Notes under the pieces: generated by a model
The model's input: only the letters and a program-made list of their open reading frames with translations
Databases searched by the model: none
Told to the model about the DNA's origin: nothing
NCBI RefSeq assembly: GCF_007830295.1
Contig: NZ_VLKC01000002.1
Location: 1,996,558-2,060,557, forward strand
DNA length: 64,000 nucleotides
Origin: Sporomusa sp. KB1
Lineage (GTDB): Bacteria > Bacillota > Negativicutes > Sporomusales > Sporomusaceae
Direction of reading: 5' to 3'
Translations under genes and position numbers: made by a program
Shown: positions 36,233-43,659 of the stretch, one piece after another
Layout of the letters: each line of letters starts with the position of its first letter
Position numbering within the stretch: position 1 is the stretch's first letter

Positions 36233-38338
36233 ATGGGGCTTGGTGATGAGGATAAAGACTTCTTGCGGCAGCTGGACTGGATTTATCCAGCTGATTATAT
36301 GGCTAAATTACGGCAGTTGAGCGAGGCTTTAATAGAAGAGCAGCTGGCTATCGGTGAGCGCCAGAATATCCGTGAAATAGTTGGGACCATCATGACCAGG
36401 CTCCAGCTTGAGGCTGAGGGTACTATCGAGACTGAGGCTGATGCTGACGCTGCGGCAGCACAAGCGGCGGCCGGGGAGCTGGTGCGGCAAAAGGTGTTGG
36501 CAGCGTTACATGACGGTCAGCCTGATATTCCGGCAGGGATGGGACCTGAGGCTGTAGCAGCACTCGTAGGCTTTCTTGACCACGGGGAACTAATTGTTGC
36601 CGACAATGCGCGGCAGGCTTTACGCTGCTTAACCGATGGCGGGGCTATTGATGCGCTATGCCAGCTATGGGCAAATACCCGCCGCCCGGAACTGGAACAC
36701 ATTCTGGTTGCGGCCGGTTATTTGGCCTCCCAGCCGCTAGGGCTGAGACTGTTGACGGTGCTTAAAACCGGGGCAGATCGGGTGATGCTGAATGAGGGAC
36801 CGGCACTTATCCCTGAGCTCTTGCGGGTGGTAGATGACGCTGACCGGAGTATTGCCGGGCGCGCCAGGCGCTTGCTGTTGACCCTGACTAACAGGCAGGC
36901 GATTGATGCGCTATGTGAAACCGTACTTGCCATAGGCGAGGAACAACTTACAAATTGGGCGGTCATTGCCCGATATGCGCCTACGATTGACAGTAAAGCA
37001 GCGCTGTATTATTGCATTACTGGGCAGTGGGATAAGTATTTTGCATTAGATTGGCAGGAAACAAGACCGTTATTAAAAAAAGGCTACAGTCAGGCAGTGT
37101 CAGAACAAAGACAGCAATTTTTAACTGCGGCTCGCCAAAGCGGTCACAGCTTACTGCTGGTAGGTTTACTATTGGAAGGTGGCCAGCAGGAGGAATATGA
37201 GGAAATAACGGACGAAGATTGGGCCGCTATGTTGGATCTGCTCACAAGCCAGGAACAGTGGTCAGAGTTATACCGGCTAGCTTTGTGTGCGCCGGCCAAC
37301 TGGGCAGCTGAGTTTGTATTGGCGCTGGGTAATACGACCTGGAAACCAAAATCATGGGAAAGTAGTGACTGGGAGAATAGCTTAGCATGCTGCCCGCAAA
37401 CAGGCCGAAATATGTTTGTGCCAGACGGGCGGCTGTTGGCTGTTCTGGAGGCGAACCAAGCAGAGGTCAATGTGGAATGTGCTGCTTTTCATCCTAACGG
37501 GCGAATTGTAGCCGGTGGCTGCGCTGATGGCCGGGTGCGGTTATGGCAGATAACCAGTGGCAAATTGTGGCGGACAGTTAACCTTCATGATGAGGGCATC
37601 ACAGCTGTAGCCTTTACCCCGGATGGACGGTATTTGGTGACAGCCGGGAGGGATGCTCTGGTTCATATTTGGCAGCTGCCTGCTGTTAAATGGGTTGACA
37701 GTATTAAGGGCCAGCCAGGGTTTGTGATGGCGCTGGCAGCAGGCCAGGGTGGTGAAATGCTGGCGTTAGCTTGCCCGGGGGGAGTATTACCGGCAAGGGC
37801 TTGGTGGTGGGATGGCTCTTACATGACCACTAAGGCGCAGTATCCAGGCAGTCTGTTTTCTGCGGCCTCGGTTGCGCTGGAAAAACGTGCTGTGGCTGGC
37901 GGCGGACGGGATGGTCGGATTCGTATCTATACGTTAGCGGGCGGATCAGGCGGAAATAAGCTATGGGCCGCTCATAACGGACCGGTTCAAGGCCTGCTGT
38001 ATAGCGGTGATGGCCGGCTGCTGGTCAGTAACGGGATGGATGGAACAATAAAGGTGTGGCAAACAGACAATGGCAAGCAGTTATGGAGTATCAAAGAGCA
38101 AGGTAAGCTATTAGCAGTTAGCCAAAGTGGTGCGTTCATAATCCTGAAATCGGCACAAGGTACGGTGGCAGTAAGGCAATTGCGGCTGAAGAAGCCATTG
38201 GCATTGGCTACACATGGCGACTGGCATTATATGGCGGCCATGCTAGCCTCGCCCGAGCTTGAAACCCCAGCCAGGCAGGCTGGTTCTTTTTTACACAGCC
38301 TGCTTACGGCTAAATTCCGCTATGATATCATGTTATAA
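36233..38338 (+). CDS. HEAT-like and WD40 repeat protein of unknown function
   Basis: A 701-residue soluble protein, no named family recognised. The N-terminal part (about 1-100) is acidic and helical. Residues about 100-245 show HEAT-like helical repeats (for example the paired segments around AIDALCQLW and AIDALCETV). A helical linker follows, and from about 400 to 640 there are WD40 repeats such as ECAAFHPNGRIVAGG ending in VRLWQ, AVAFTPDGRYLVTAG ending in VHIWQ, and GLLYSGDGRLLVSNG ending in IKVWQ. The ATG at 36233 follows AGGTGGTG. Such combinations act as protein-interaction scaffolds. It is first of six tightly packed genes after cydAB. No signal peptide or membrane segment is seen. 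Confidence 0.75.
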   Translation: MGLGDEDKDFLRQLDWIYPADYMAKLRQLSEALIEEQLAIGERQNIREIVGTIMTRLQLEAEGTIETEADADAAAAQAAAGELVRQKVLAALHDGQPDIPAGMGPEAVAALVGFLDHGELIVADNARQALRCLTDGGAIDALCQLWANTRRPELEHILVAAGYLASQPLGLRLLTVLKTGADRVMLNEGPALIPELLRVVDDADRSIAGRARRLLLTLTNRQAIDALCETVLAIGEEQLTNWAVIARYAPTIDSKAALYYCITGQWDKYFALDWQETRPLLKKGYSQAVSEQRQQFLTAARQSGHSLLLVGLLLEGGQQEEYEEITDEDWAAMLDLLTSQEQWSELYRLALCAPANWAAEFVLALGNTTWKPKSWESSDWENSLACCPQTGRNMFVPDGRLLAVLEANQAEVNVECAAFHPNGRIVAGGCADGRVRLWQITSGKLWRTVNLHDEGITAVAFTPDGRYLVTAGRDALVHIWQLPAVKWVDSIKGQPGFVMALAAGQGGEMLALACPGGVLPARAWWWDGSYMTTKAQYPGSLFSAASVALEKRAVAGGGRDGRIRIYTLAGGSGGNKLWAAHNGPVQGLLYSGDGRLLVSNGMDGTIKVWQTDNGKQLWSIKEQGKLLAVSQSGAFIILKSAQGTVAVRQLRLKKPLALATHGDWHYMAAMLASPELETPARQAGSFLHSLLTAKFRYDIML

Positions 38339-38355
38339 GCTATGAGGTGGTGGCA

Positions 38356-39639
38356 ATGGCCGGACAGTTGGCTATAGATTTTGGTAATAGTTATACGGTA
38401 GCTGCCTATTGGCGGCAAGCGTCCCGCCAGGCAGAGACACTTTATGTCCCTGGCATAATGCGGCCTATGCCGGGAAGTACTAAGGGTGTGTATGCGGCAC
38501 CGTCACGTATTGCCTATGGCACTTTCACTGGAGACTGTTTGGTTGGGCAAGAGGTTGTTGAAAGCGATCAGACAGAAGGTGTATTTCAGGATCTGCGGTT
38601 TGCTGTTGTCACAGGTAAACTAGTATACAGTTTGGCTGGCGGTCGGTGGCTCAGCAATCAGGATATGGCCAAAGACTATGTAGCTGCTATTATCAGTCGG
38701 GCCGGACAAACGCTTGGTTTAAGCGGCGAGGCCGTACTTGCCTTTACGGTACCGCTAGCGGCCTGTAATTCGGCGCCAGCATGGCGGCGATACCAGCGTT
38801 GGCTTACAGGGGCGGTCAGACAGGCTGGTTTTAACCGTCTGGAGCTTGTTGAAGAGCCGTGGGCTGCTGCCTGGGGTGCCGGTATGAAGGTAAAACCGGG
38901 AGACAAATATATTGTTGTCAGGTTAAGTGCTGAATTTATGGAAGCAGCGATGGTATTGGCCGCGAGCCAAAACGGGGATGGCAGTAATGAGCGCCATATC
39001 CGGGTAGTAAGCTATAGCTCCGGCTGGCTAGCTAATGAGGAAGTAGGTTTTCAGCCACCGCAAGAATTAGCTGCCCTGATCCGGCAGGTATTGCGGCAGG
39101 CGGGGCTGCTCGGGTATACGGCCGCTAGTCTTGCCGGGATAGTAGTAACTGGCAGTGCTGTAAAAGCCGATATGCTGGCTGTGGTGTATGAGCTGTTTGC
39201 CGGCATTCCCATCTATGATAAGCAGCCGTTGGCGGCAACTGCCTGCGGTGCTGCGGTGCTAACCGCCGGTGTGGATGGCAGCGGTTATCTGCGACATAGT
39301 TATGGCTTACGTTATTTGACGGCAGATGGCTATCAATACCGCGAAGTGGTGCCGCAGGGTCAGTTTTATCCGAGTGACGGATTTGTGGCTGAGTTTACGA
39401 TCAAAGCCAGCTATGATGGACAGCAAGAATTCGCATTATTGATATATCGTATGGAAGAACAGTGTATGAATGAAGACAGCCCGTTGTTACTCAGGACCGG
39501 AAAATCGGCCATTAAGGGGCAAGCTGTCATTACTGTAAAGTGCAGCCTTGATGGGGCCGGACAAATGATTGTAACAGCTTATGAGCTGGTGAGTGGGGAG
39601 GTTATCGCTCACAATATTGCAGCAGCTAAACTTGTGTAG
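38356..39639 (+). CDS. Degenerate Hsp70/actin-fold protein
   Basis: A 427-residue protein with an Hsp70-type nucleotide fold. The first phosphate loop is good (LAIDFGNSYTVA), and the EEPWAAAWGAG segment corresponds to the DnaK EEPTAAALAYG region. The second phosphate loop, normally DLGGGT, reads VRLSAEFM here and has lost its glycines and aspartate; the adenosine motif GGSSR is replaced by TGSAVK. Only a short beta-rich C-terminal domain remains (about residues 325-427), with no lid. It may bind nucleotide without normal hydrolysis or be a pseudo-chaperone. The ATG at 38356 follows GAGGTGG; an in-frame GTG three codons earlier overlaps that site. It lies 17 bp after the WD40 gene. Confidence 0.75.
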   Translation: MAGQLAIDFGNSYTVAAYWRQASRQAETLYVPGIMRPMPGSTKGVYAAPSRIAYGTFTGDCLVGQEVVESDQTEGVFQDLRFAVVTGKLVYSLAGGRWLSNQDMAKDYVAAIISRAGQTLGLSGEAVLAFTVPLAACNSAPAWRRYQRWLTGAVRQAGFNRLELVEEPWAAAWGAGMKVKPGDKYIVVRLSAEFMEAAMVLAASQNGDGSNERHIRVVSYSSGWLANEEVGFQPPQELAALIRQVLRQAGLLGYTAASLAGIVVTGSAVKADMLAVVYELFAGIPIYDKQPLAATACGAAVLTAGVDGSGYLRHSYGLRYLTADGYQYREVVPQGQFYPSDGFVAEFTIKASYDGQQEFALLIYRMEEQCMNEDSPLLLRTGKSAIKGQAVITVKCSLDGAGQMIVTAYELVSGEVIAHNIAAAKLV

Positions 39640-39656
39640 TGAAGGGAGGAATAAAG

Positions 39657-40037
39657 ATGTCGCATTTTACTCAGGTGACAACTAAAATTACGAGTAAGGA
39701 GATGCTGATAGCTTGCCTGAAAGAGTTAGGTTATGATGTGGAGGAGAAAACGGGTATAAAAGGCTATCGCGGCCAGGAAACACCAGTCGATATTGCTGTG
39801 CGGATGAAGCAGGGCTATGATATTGGCTTTGTACTGGGAAATGACGGCACCTATAGCTTTGTTGCCGATTGGTTTGGGGTGCAGGGCGTTAATGAACAGC
39901 AGTTTACTACCAAGGTCCAACAGCAGTACGCCTTAACCACTGTGATGGACAAGATTAGCCGTCAGGGCTTTAATGTGGTGGAACAACAACAGGAGAATAA
40001 CGGCGAAATCAGATTAGTAGTACGCAGATGGGTATAG
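39657..40037 (+). CDS. DUF1257 (Ycf35-like) protein
   Basis: A 126-residue protein with the DUF1257 start MSHFTQVTTKITSKEMLI and the following KELGYDVEE segment; this family includes Ycf35 of algal plastids and cyanobacteria, for which no biochemical function is established. A C-terminal region (NVVEQQQENNGEIRLVVRR) resembles a small alpha/beta fold. The ATG at 39657 follows GGGAGG. The stop is 12 bp before the AAA ATPase start. I recall the DUF1257 family occurring beside DUF2997 and AAA genes in cyanobacteria, which this operon also shows, so the proteins probably work together. Confidence 0.8.
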   Translation: MSHFTQVTTKITSKEMLIACLKELGYDVEEKTGIKGYRGQETPVDIAVRMKQGYDIGFVLGNDGTYSFVADWFGVQGVNEQQFTTKVQQQYALTTVMDKISRQGFNVVEQQQENNGEIRLVVRRWV

Positions 40038-40049
40038 GGAGGTAAGCGT

Positions 40050-41597
40050 ATGGACAACTTTGCTGAGCAATTTGATACTTACATTAGAGCGCGGGTTACA
40101 CTCATTGTTATCGTAACTCCGGAAGAAGAACGGGCTATAGAGCATGTTAAAACTGTTTGTGAGCAAAAAAACCGTACCTGTCTGTCCTGGGATGTGGCTG
40201 ATGGCTTTGTGGTGCTAACAGGCAAGACAGCGCTTGATCTAAAGTGCCGGGACCCGCTGGTAGCGCTGGATCTAATAGAAAAGACCGGTATGGATAATAA
40301 CGGGGATATTTTTGTCTGCAAGGATTTTCACGACTTTTGGTCTAATCCGCCGGTGAGGCGTAAGCTGAGAAGTGTTGTACAACGCCTGACGCAGACAAGA
40401 ACCTCGATAGTTATTACCACCCCTACCGGGCAGATTCCGGATGAATTGCAGGATGAAGCCGTGGTTATCCACCTCCGGCGCCCTAACGGTGAGGAGTTGG
40501 ACGGTGTGCTAGAGGGTCTGCTAAAAGGGGCTAATGTCAAAATGAATCTAACGGAAACTGGTCGGGAAAAGGTGGTTCAAGCCGCCATGGGAATGACGGC
40601 TGGTCAGGCTCGCCGGGTATTCTCCAAGGCCATTGTTACCTGCGGCTGCTTGGATGATCGCAGCATTACCATGATTACCGAGGAAAAAGCCCAGTTGGTG
40701 CGTCAGAGTGAAGCACTTGAATTCTTAAGCACTACCGAAACTTCGGAAAGTGTCGGTGGTCTGGGAGTTTTGAAAGACTGGTTGGGTTTGCGGGAACAAG
40801 CCTTTACAAAAGATGCCCGCGACTATGGTTTGCCTGCACCTAAAGGCATTGCTATGGTCGGTATTCCTGGTACAGGCAAGAGTTTAACTGCCAAAATGAT
40901 TAGCGGTTTATGGCAACTGCCACTCCTGCGGCTTGATGTGGGCGCTTTGTTTGGCTCCTATGTTGGCGAATCTGAAGATCGCTGCCGCCGGGCATTGCAT
41001 ATTGCCGAGACCATTGCTCCCTGCATTTTGTGGGTGGATGAAATAGAAAAAGCGTTTGCTTTTGGCGCAGGCGACGGCGGTACCAGCCAGCGGGTTTTTG
41101 CAACTCTGCTGACCTGGATGCAGGATAAAAAAGCCCCCTGCTTTGTCGTTGCCACCGCCAACAATATTGCAGCGCTGCCGCCGGAACTTATGCGTAAAGG
41201 CCGTTTTGATGAAATTTTCTTCTTGGACTTGCCGCATATGTCTGAACGGCGCGAGATTTTTGCCACCCATCTCAAACGCCGCAACCGCAGTCCGCGTGAT
41301 TTTGATCTCAAACGGTTGGTGAAAGAATCGGACGGCTATGTTGGCGCGGAAATTGAACAGGCTATTATCGACGCCATGTATTTAGCCTTCAGCGATCACA
41401 TGCGCGAGATTACGACCGAAGATATTGTGATATCCTTGAAACGTCAGGTGCCATTGTCGGTCTCCCAACGGGAAAATATTCAGTATCTCAGACAGTGGCT
41501 TCAGGAGGGCCGGGCCCAGTCTGCCTCCTATCCGGGCGAGGTTGCCGGAGAAACAGGCTCTGGGCAGGTGCTGCTAGAAATTGAGGACCAAGACTAA
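40050..41597 (+). CDS. AAA+ ATPase, Ycf46-like
   Basis: A 515-residue soluble AAA+ protein resembling plastid/cyanobacterial Ycf46. The N-terminal about 230 residues hold a degenerate P-loop-like domain (RARVTLIVIVTPEEERAIEH). The AAA core has Walker A GIPGTGKS, pore-loop-like region GSYVGESEDRCR, Walker B ILWVDEIEKA, sensor 1 ATANN and arginine-finger region MRKGRFDEIF, all intact. The FtsH/ClpX-type remodelling core predicts ATP-driven unfolding or assembly of a partner, but no protease domain is attached. The ATG at 40050 follows GGGAGG. It sits between the DUF1257 and DUF2997 genes. Confidence 0.85.
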   Translation: MDNFAEQFDTYIRARVTLIVIVTPEEERAIEHVKTVCEQKNRTCLSWDVADGFVVLTGKTALDLKCRDPLVALDLIEKTGMDNNGDIFVCKDFHDFWSNPPVRRKLRSVVQRLTQTRTSIVITTPTGQIPDELQDEAVVIHLRRPNGEELDGVLEGLLKGANVKMNLTETGREKVVQAAMGMTAGQARRVFSKAIVTCGCLDDRSITMITEEKAQLVRQSEALEFLSTTETSESVGGLGVLKDWLGLREQAFTKDARDYGLPAPKGIAMVGIPGTGKSLTAKMISGLWQLPLLRLDVGALFGSYVGESEDRCRRALHIAETIAPCILWVDEIEKAFAFGAGDGGTSQRVFATLLTWMQDKKAPCFVVATANNIAALPPELMRKGRFDEIFFLDLPHMSERREIFATHLKRRNRSPRDFDLKRLVKESDGYVGAEIEQAIIDAMYLAFSDHMREITTEDIVISLKRQVPLSVSQRENIQYLRQWLQEGRAQSASYPGEVAGETGSGQVLLEIEDQD

Positions 41598-41616
41598 GGC
41601 GAAAGGACGGTAAGCC

Positions 41617-41817
41617 ATGGATAAAGAAGAATTGGAAATCACCATTGACGCCAGTGGGCAGGTTAGTATCAAGGTGGCTGGAGCCAAAGGCGGCAAATGT
41701 CTGGATATCACCAAACCCATAGAAGAAGCGCTCGGGGAAGTCAAGGTGCGGCAGATGTCTCCTGAATATTATGAGCAGCCGGCTGATGCTGCCAAGGTGC
41801 GGGATAACCAGCGATGA
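41617..41817 (+). CDS. DUF2997 small protein
   Basis: A 66-residue protein. The first half (EELEITIDASGQVSIKVAGA, then KGGKCLDITKPIEEALG) matches what I recall of DUF2997: a beta-hairpin followed by a conserved GxxCLDxTxPLE-type helix start. The single Cys28 is in that conserved place. It starts at an ATG after GAAAGGACGG and its stop overlaps the next ATG as ATGA, so translation is coupled to the radical SAM gene. Family members occur with DUF1257 and AAA genes. A small modified substrate or adaptor role is an attractive but untested idea. Confidence 0.75.
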   Translation: MDKEELEITIDASGQVSIKVAGAKGGKCLDITKPIEEALGEVKVRQMSPEYYEQPADAAKVRDNQR

Positions 41818-42404
41818 TAGCGCAACCAAATTCCAAAGGCGGCCTGATTAATATGGCCGCCTTTTTGTCTGTCTCGCGCAGTAATGGTCCTGGCCGGCGG
41901 GCTGTTCTCTGGGTGCAGGGCTGCTTCCGCAATTGCCCGGGATGCTTTAACCAGGACATGCAGGAGTTTCGGGAAAAGCAAGTGATTGCGGTTCCGGAGT
42001 TAGTAGAGCGCATTTTGGCTAGCGAAGATATTGAGGGTGTTACCTTCTCGGGCGGTGAGCCGTTTGCTCAGGCACAGGCTTTGGCAGAACTAGCAGAGCA
42101 ACTGACGGCCAGGGGTTTGAATATCGCGATTTTTACGGGTTATACAGTTGCTGAACTTACGGCAGCAACTGACCCAGCCTGGCAGCGATTGCTGGCAGCA
42201 GCCGATTTGCTGATTGCCGGACCCTATGAGCAGGATTTGCCAGCCCAAGACTATCTTGTAGGTTCTGCCAATCAGCAACTGGTATTTCTTACTGAAAAAC
42301 TGAAGCAGCACCCGGATGTTGTTACTAGTCAGGGGCAAACCCTGGAGGTTATCGTTGATGCTGCAGGCAAGGTAACAATAACAGGGCTCACCGGAAAACT
42401 GTAA
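41814..42404 (+). CDS. Radical SAM activase-like protein (NrdG/PflA-like)
   Basis: A 196-residue radical SAM protein. The [4Fe-4S] ligands C37, C41 and C44 form CFRNCPGC, followed by the SAM motif FSGGEPF. The short length and the N-terminal pattern RSNGPGRRAVLWVQGC match activases related to anaerobic ribonucleotide reductase activating protein NrdG and pyruvate formate-lyase activase. No glycyl radical enzyme is encoded nearby, so this is unlikely to be a true NrdG. The ATG at 41814 overlaps the DUF2997 stop. An inner ATG at 41853 would cut off the residues that align with the family N-terminus. It is last in the cydAB-linked operon. Confidence 0.85.
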   Translation: MIAQPNSKGGLINMAAFLSVSRSNGPGRRAVLWVQGCFRNCPGCFNQDMQEFREKQVIAVPELVERILASEDIEGVTFSGGEPFAQAQALAELAEQLTARGLNIAIFTGYTVAELTAATDPAWQRLLAAADLLIAGPYEQDLPAQDYLVGSANQQLVFLTEKLKQHPDVVTSQGQTLEVIVDAAGKVTITGLTGKL

Positions 42405-42465
42405 TTCGAGAACGTAAGATTAGGTGGGGAGAGCCGTATCATTGGTAATGGTTCTGGTTTTTGCT

Positions 42466-42506
42466 TCAAATCCTGTATTTGCAGGGATTGAGGGATTTTT
42501 TGCGTT
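42466..42506 (+). terminator. Probable terminator of the cydAB-linked operon
   Basis: Imperfect stem pairing TCAAATCCTG with CAGGGATTGA around a short loop, then a six-T run, 62 bp after the radical SAM stop. It is preceded by a CATTGGTAATGG element that recurs at three other sites in the window. Confidence 0.6.
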
Positions 42507-42687
42507 TCTAAGTGAAAAAATGAACTGCCCAGATTACCCTGCGAATTGAAGAGAATTGAACGGTTGACATATTTTATCGGAAAGCGTCACCAGTCCCCAC
42601 ATAGTGCTCACGCACTAGCCCTGAGATAATAATATGAAATAGGCAGATTAACAAAGTAACCTGCCCCTTCCCGAACCGTACAAGCGG

Positions 42688-42812
42688 TAGAGTAGGCGAC
42701 CAGCGAGTTACCATCCGAAGACAGCCCTCTTCCAATCGCCCCTCTCAGAACGGAGCATGCAAGTTTCCTGTGCACTCCGCTCGCCAGTGGTTAACTGTCA
42801 GCCAACATCGAC
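42688..42812 (-). mobile_element. Group II intron tail remnant (inverted copy)
   Basis: The reverse complement of these 125 bases matches 58736-58860 at all but three positions. The other copy begins at the 3' end of a group II intron endonuclease ORF and runs into the intron RNA downstream, including the hairpin around GAGCGGAGTGCACAGG. No intron protein remains here; the copy is a stranded fragment in opposite orientation to the 58.7 kb copy. Confidence 0.75.
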
Positions 42813-42879
42813 TTCCTTGGGCTGAAAAAATTCTCGAAAGCTGCAAGATGCTGATTAATCGATATAGTCACACCTGCGC

Positions 42880-42924
42880 AAATCATCTGGTGCTTTGCTT
42901 TTGCATACATCAGGTGATTTTTTA
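42880..42924 (+). terminator. Rho-independent terminator-like hairpin
   Basis: A 13-bp stem with two G-T pairs (42880-42892 with 42908-42920) and a T-run. It has no obvious gene upstream; it may be a relic of what the intron fragment disrupted. Confidence 0.6.
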
Positions 42925-43133
42925 TTTCCAGGTGGTGCTGCGTTGATGCTTACGGTATTCCCGTTGAAACTCCCTTGATTGGGGTATTTATGAGAGGTTT
43001 TTTAAGCAGGCTCATTATTTGAGTGCCAACGGCGGTGATAAAATGAGCAAAAATCTGCTATTTTACAGTATTAGGAAGTTTTCGATGACTGTAGGTTATA
43101 TTTCGAGTTGGGGCTACCTTAAGTGTTAACCTC

Positions 43134-43143
43134 TGTAATGACA
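43134..43143. promoter_or_regulatory. Candidate activator site TGTAATGACA
   Basis: Lies 113 bp upstream of the sigma-54 promoter at 43257. A related decamer, TGTCATGACA, lies 93 bp upstream of the fixA sigma-54 promoter, and a further ATGACA half-site is at 43166. Shared placement suggests binding by the AcoR-like activator encoded between the two promoters. Confidence 0.5.
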
Positions 43144-43256
43144 TTTTTGTAATGAATTAAAACAGATGACAGCAGAATTTGGTTGATTAAATGTAATCTT
43201 CAATCGTTGCTGCTCCGAGTTGCCTGTTATTGCTCCATATCTTAAAGGTGATTGTT

Positions 43257-43273
43257 TTGGCATGAAACTTGCA
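43257..43273 (+). promoter_or_regulatory. Sigma-54 (-24/-12) promoter of the CoA-transferase operon
   Basis: TTGGCATGAAACTTGCA with consensus spacing. The first large gene starts 387 bp downstream, leaving a long leader with two short ORFs. Confidence 0.83.
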
Positions 43274-43357
43274 AAATATGTTAAGAAGCAACGTTTTGCA
43301 AATCTCTGGTACAGGGAGTGGGTGTCTAAATTTCTTTGAAGTAGAAGGGCAATTGTA

Positions 43358-43486
43358 ATGGGAAGTTATCAAAAGAGAGGAGATTTCATGTTGGAACGCT
43401 GGCCATCTCAACCGTTTTCTAGACTAGAAAGGAATGAGGCACTTAGCAGGAAAAAGAAGTGTTTGGCGGTTTGGACTTTCGGGTAG
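43358..43486 (+). CDS. Small ORF in the operon leader (42 residues)
   Basis: ATG at 43358 with AGAAGGGC upstream; a second in-frame ATG at 43388 has an even better GAGAGGAGAT site. The product is basic (a run of arginine and lysine residues, one cysteine) and matches nothing I know. It lies within the sigma-54 transcript leader, 85 bp after the promoter. Two ribosome sites are the only support, so it is tentative: it could be a small protein, a leader peptide or chance. Confidence 0.35.
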   Translation: MGSYQKRGDFMLERWPSQPFSRLERNEALSRKKKCLAVWTFG

Positions 43487-43541
43487 TGAAGCAATTTAAA
43501 TAGGGAGTGACGAAACTAATTTTCAAAGGACGGTAGGAAAA

Positions 43542-43634
43542 GTGCTAGGTCTATGGTATTGGTTTCAGGGCCACAAAACATCGCAAAGTGTGAATGCCTT
43601 TTTGAAAAAAAGCAGACTTCAGTTTACAGATTAA
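43542..43634 (+). CDS. Second small leader ORF (30 residues)
   Basis: GTG at 43542 after GGACGGTAGG. The predicted peptide has an aromatic N-terminus (LGLWYWFQG) and a basic C-terminus. It ends 25 bp before the CoA-transferase start. Same caution as for the preceding small ORF; the evidence is only the ribosome site and position. Confidence 0.3.
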   Translation: MLGLWYWFQGHKTSQSVNAFLKKSRLQFTD

Positions 43635-43659
43635 GAAGGTATTAGGGGGAGAAAATTAC

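Noticed and set aside
40908..41311. Long reverse-strand frames opposite the AAA ATPase
   Set aside because: They are antisense to strongly conserved ATPase motifs, overlap each other in different frames and show no family features.
41814..42404. Assignment as true NrdG (anaerobic ribonucleotide reductase activase)
   Set aside because: The motif fits the superfamily, but no nrdD lies nearby and the genomic context is the DUF1257/AAA cluster.
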